From positions 1 to 64,000 of the forward strand of contig CAMAQV010000003.1 of assembly GCA_945860595.1 (NCBI GenBank): a stretch of DNA of 64,000 nt, given 5' to 3'. The DNA is from Comamonas sp. lk. GTDB taxonomy: Bacteria; Pseudomonadota; Gammaproteobacteria; Burkholderiales; Burkholderiaceae_C. Shown one piece after another: positions 61,525-64,000 of the stretch (its first letter is position 1; the number at the start of each line of letters is the position of its first letter). The notes below the pieces were generated by a model. The model was not told where the DNA came from. It was given only the letters and a program-made list of their open reading frames with translations, and did no database searches. The position numbers were made by a program, and so were the translations under genes.

Positions 61525-63348
61525 TTATTCAGCTCCGTAGCGCGCATCCACCCAGCCCCGCAAGCTGTTGATGAACGCCAGCCCTTGGACATGCGCGAGG
61601 TCCTCCACCCGCAACAGGCCCTCGGTGATGCGGCCTTCCGCCAGGTAGCGCGCGCGGCCCACGCCGGCCAGCAGGCCGCAGGACGCGGGCGGCGTGGTCC
61701 AGATGCCGTCGCGCAGCACGGCGATGTTGCCGCGCGTGCATTCGGTGAGGTAGCCGTCTTCGTTCCACAAAATGGTGTCAAACACGGCAGGGTCGGCGGG
61801 CGTGAATGCGTCGTAGTGCGCGCGCCGGGTGGTTTTGAAGCGGGTGAATTCGCTATGGGCCTGCGCGAAAGCCCGGTCTGCCAGTTGCAAGTGCACCTGC
61901 GGCGGGTCGGCGGGCAGCGCAAAGGCTTCGCAGCGGGGCTGGCCGCGCGCGTCCAGCAAGAGGCGGACACGCCAGCTGCCCGTCAGGTGCTCATGCGCCA
62001 GGGCGTCTAAGGCGGCCTGCACCCGCGCCGCGTCCCAGGGTACACCAAAGTGCGCGGCGGCTAGCCGCATACGCTCCAGGTGCGCGTCGCGGTGCTGCGC
62101 GACGCCGTCCTGCAAGCGCAGGGTTTCCAGCAGCTCAAACGGGCTGCTGGCGCGCTGCACAAAAGCCTGCTTGTGCTGCCATTCCTGCCACTCGCCCTGC
62201 GGCTGCGCATCGAAGGTGATGCCGCTGCCGATACCGCAGCGGGCTTGCAAGCTGCCAGCCGCATCAGCCCGCAGCGTGACCGTGCGGATGGGCACATTGA
62301 AGGTGGCCGCGCCGCCGGGCCGCAACACACCTAAAGCGCCGCAGTACACGCCACGGGCTTGGGGTTCCAGCGCGTTGATCATGCGCATGGCCTGCACCTT
62401 GGGCGCGCCGGTCACCGAGCCGCAGGGGAACAGCGCGGCCAGCACCTCCCACAGCGTGGCCTCGGGGCGGGTGCGGGCCAGCACGTCGGTGGTCATCTGC
62501 CACACGCTGGGCAAGGCCTGGGTGTGGAACAGGCGCTGCACCTGCACGCTGTGCGGCAGCGCCACGCGCGACATGTCGTTGCGCAGCAAATCGACAATCA
62601 TCACGTTCTCGGCACGTTCTTTGGGCGAGGCGCGCAAATCGGCGGCGCGCTGGGCATCGTCCTGCGGGGTGGTGCCGCGCGCGGCAGTGCCCTTCATGGG
62701 GCGGGCCAGCAGGCCGCCATCGCGCCAGTCAAAAAATAGCTCGGGTGAGACCGACAAAATCTGGCTGGACGCGCCGGTATCCAGATAGGCCGCGTAACCG
62801 CCGGGTTGGGCCCGCTGCAAAGCGGCGAAGAGCGGCGGGCCGCTGGCGCCAGCGCCCTCCCCCGGAACGCTGCCCAGCACACCGTGCATTTGCGCGGTGT
62901 AATTGACCTGGTACAGATCCCCCGCGCCGATGGCTTCGTGGATGCTTGCCAGCGCCGCATCAAAACGCTGGCGCTCCAGCGGCTCGCTCCAAGCGACCGT
63001 GACATCAGCAGCCATAGGCTCGGGCCAGGGCAAAGCCTGGTCGTAAACCGCAAACCAGGCCAGCGGCTGGTCGCTCCCGCTGTGCACGGTGAAGGCTGCA
63101 TCGAAAGCCGGAGCAGACTCAAACGCCAGATAGCCCACGCACCAGTTACCCGCCATTGCCGCCGCGTGCGCGGCCTCGACCACGCCACGCACGTCATGCA
63201 AGTTATGCGCTACCAGCACCTGTAAGGGCTCGCCAAAAGCGTGGCGCGTGCGACCGCCGCCTAGCGCCGTGGTTTCAGCCGATTCGGTGGCGTACGGGTC
63301 CGCAAAGTCGACCAGCGCAGTGAGCGCGGGCCCTTGGGAAAAACCCAT
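61525..63348 (-). CDS. pabBC: Fused aminodeoxychorismate synthase component I and lyase (PabB-PabC)
   Basis: Bifunctional p-aminobenzoate enzyme for folate, 607 aa. Residues about 1-385 are PabB: IGAGDLYQVNYTAQM, RPMKGTAARGTTPQDDAQRA, ERAENVMIVDLLRNDMSRVA, LFPCGSVTGAPKVQAMRMIN. Residues about 395-607 are a class IV PLP aminotransferase-fold lyase: SSPFELLETLRLQDGVAQHR, ILWNEDGYLTECTRGNIAVL and LAGVGRARYLAEGRI. The start shares one base with the nadA stop (TGATG). A PabA amidotransferase is not in the window. Confidence 0.94.
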   Translation of the reverse strand: MGFSQGPALTALVDFADPYATESAETTALGGGRTRHAFGEPLQVLVAHNLHDVRGVVEAAHAAAMAGNWCVGYLAFESAPAFDAAFTVHSGSDQPLAWFAVYDQALPWPEPMAADVTVAWSEPLERQRFDAALASIHEAIGAGDLYQVNYTAQMHGVLGSVPGEGAGASGPPLFAALQRAQPGGYAAYLDTGASSQILSVSPELFFDWRDGGLLARPMKGTAARGTTPQDDAQRAADLRASPKERAENVMIVDLLRNDMSRVALPHSVQVQRLFHTQALPSVWQMTTDVLARTRPEATLWEVLAALFPCGSVTGAPKVQAMRMINALEPQARGVYCGALGVLRPGGAATFNVPIRTVTLRADAAGSLQARCGIGSGITFDAQPQGEWQEWQHKQAFVQRASSPFELLETLRLQDGVAQHRDAHLERMRLAAAHFGVPWDAARVQAALDALAHEHLTGSWRVRLLLDARGQPRCEAFALPADPPQVHLQLADRAFAQAHSEFTRFKTTRRAHYDAFTPADPAVFDTILWNEDGYLTECTRGNIAVLRDGIWTTPPASCGLLAGVGRARYLAEGRITEGLLRVEDLAHVQGLAFINSLRGWVDARYGAE

Positions 63349-64000
63349 CAGGCGGCACCCAAATGGGGCACTAATGCGCCCACGGTCTGGCCGCTTTTGA
63401 GCGCAGCGGTAAAGGCCAGCATGCGGTCAATCGGCAGGCGCGCGCGCGTAATCAGCGCAGCATCCACCTCAATCGCGTTCGCACCGCTTTCCAACACGCG
63501 GGCCACATCGGCCAGGCCATTCATGGCCATCCAGGGGCATTGGGCGCAGCTTTTACAGGTAGCGCTGTTGCCGGCGGTAGGGGCTTCGATAAAGGTCTTG
63601 CCGGGGTTGAGTGTGCGCAGCTTGTGCAGCATGCCGCTGTCCGTGGCGACGATGAACAGCTTTGCGTCCATGGTCTGCGCGGCTTTCAAAATACCCGAGG
63701 TGGAGCCCACGGCGTCGGCCAGCGCCACCACATCGGCAGGCGACTCGGGGTGTACCAAGACTTTGGCGTCCGGGTGTTCGGCCTTGAGCGCTTGCAGCTC
63801 AAAGGCTTTGAACTCGTCGTGCACGATGCAGGCGCCCTGCCAGAACACCATGTCCGCGCCGGTCTCTCGCTGGATGTAGCTGCCCAGATGTTTGTCGGGT
63901 GCCCACAGAATTTTCTGACCCGCGTCCTTGAGCGCGCGCACGATGTCCAGCGCACAACTGGATGTCACCACCCAGTCGGCACGGGCTTTCACGGCGGCGC
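63348..64000 (-). CDS. nadA: Quinolinate synthase NadA, N-terminal part beyond window edge
   Basis: 4Fe-4S enzyme that condenses iminoaspartate with dihydroxyacetone phosphate to quinolinate. About 217 C-terminal residues are visible; the family is about 350-380 aa. Blocks include [70 protein letters not shown] and [14 protein letters not shown], the last with the cluster-ligand Cys. The frame stays open to the window end. Stop overlaps the pabBC start. Confidence 0.95.
   Translation of the reverse strand, partial: AAVKARADWVVTSSCALDIVRALKDAGQKILWAPDKHLGSYIQRETGADMVFWQGACIVHDEFKAFELQALKAEHPDAKVLVHPESPADVVALADAVGSTSGILKAAQTMDAKLFIVATDSGMLHKLRTLNPGKTFIEAPTAGNSATCKSCAQCPWMAMNGLADVARVLESGANAIEVDAALITRARLPIDRMLAFTAALKSGQTVGALVPHLGAA

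Overview
The window reads as ordinary chromosome from a high-GC betaproteobacterium of the order Burkholderiales, most likely Comamonadaceae (Rhodoferax/Polaromonas-like). The evidence is protein style and gene order (yebC-purD-nadD-rsfS-rlmH-maf-rng; fkbp-grpE-dnaK-dnaJ; etfBA plus an acyl-CoA dehydrogenase; SHP/DHC cytochromes). Genus is inference. Coding density is very high, no gap exceeds 300 bases, and I saw no rRNA, tRNA, CRISPR array, prophage or transposase. About 57 genes are supported. Both edge genes are cut: rng on the left and nadA on the right.

Layout. 1-5987 (minus): a tightly overlapping housekeeping operon yebC, purD, nadD, rsfS, rlmH, maf, rng. 6041-15162 (minus): relA, an alpha/beta hydrolase, then a purine-nitrogen salvage group (puuE allantoinase, a fused OHCU decarboxylase/allantoate amidohydrolase, an M20 hydrolase, xdhC, an agmatinase-type ureohydrolase). 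15219-20199: a PfkB/adenosine kinase-like gene, fpr, a thioredoxin-like gene and alaS. 20340-25349 (plus): a MarR-regulated tripartite EmrAB-type efflux operon behind a palindromic candidate operator. 25379-26966 (minus): SHP, diheme cytochrome c and membrane cytochrome b. 27103-28451 (minus): 3-oxoacid CoA-transferase. 28576-37036 (plus): slyX, an AhpD-like gene, ggt, dnaG, rpoD, aroE. 37093-43081 (plus): FKBP, grpE, dnaK, dnaJ, trhO and a GST; grpE and dnaK each follow a good sigma-32 heat-shock promoter.

43078-43679 (minus) is a hicAB toxin-antitoxin module. Its 59-aa hicA is absent from the ORF track. The module lies between two perfect 32-bp direct repeats, each of which is a terminator hairpin on the minus strand. 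43786-48372 (minus): etfB, etfA, acyl-CoA dehydrogenase, nitronate monooxygenase. Then come mscS, mltB, comEC, a RidA homologue, metG and nadB. 57908-61482 (minus) is a thiamine ABC transporter (thiBPQ) under a clear TPP riboswitch. The window ends with a pabB-pabC fusion and nadA.

Most unusual observations: a REPIN-like 54-bp inverted repeat inserted in frame in the metG linker; the hicAB cassette between duplicated terminators with a rebuilt GST 3' end; and very long Ala/Lys/Pro-rich tails on RsfS (C-terminal) and RpoD (N-terminal). I did not find a convincing wholly undescribed multi-gene system.
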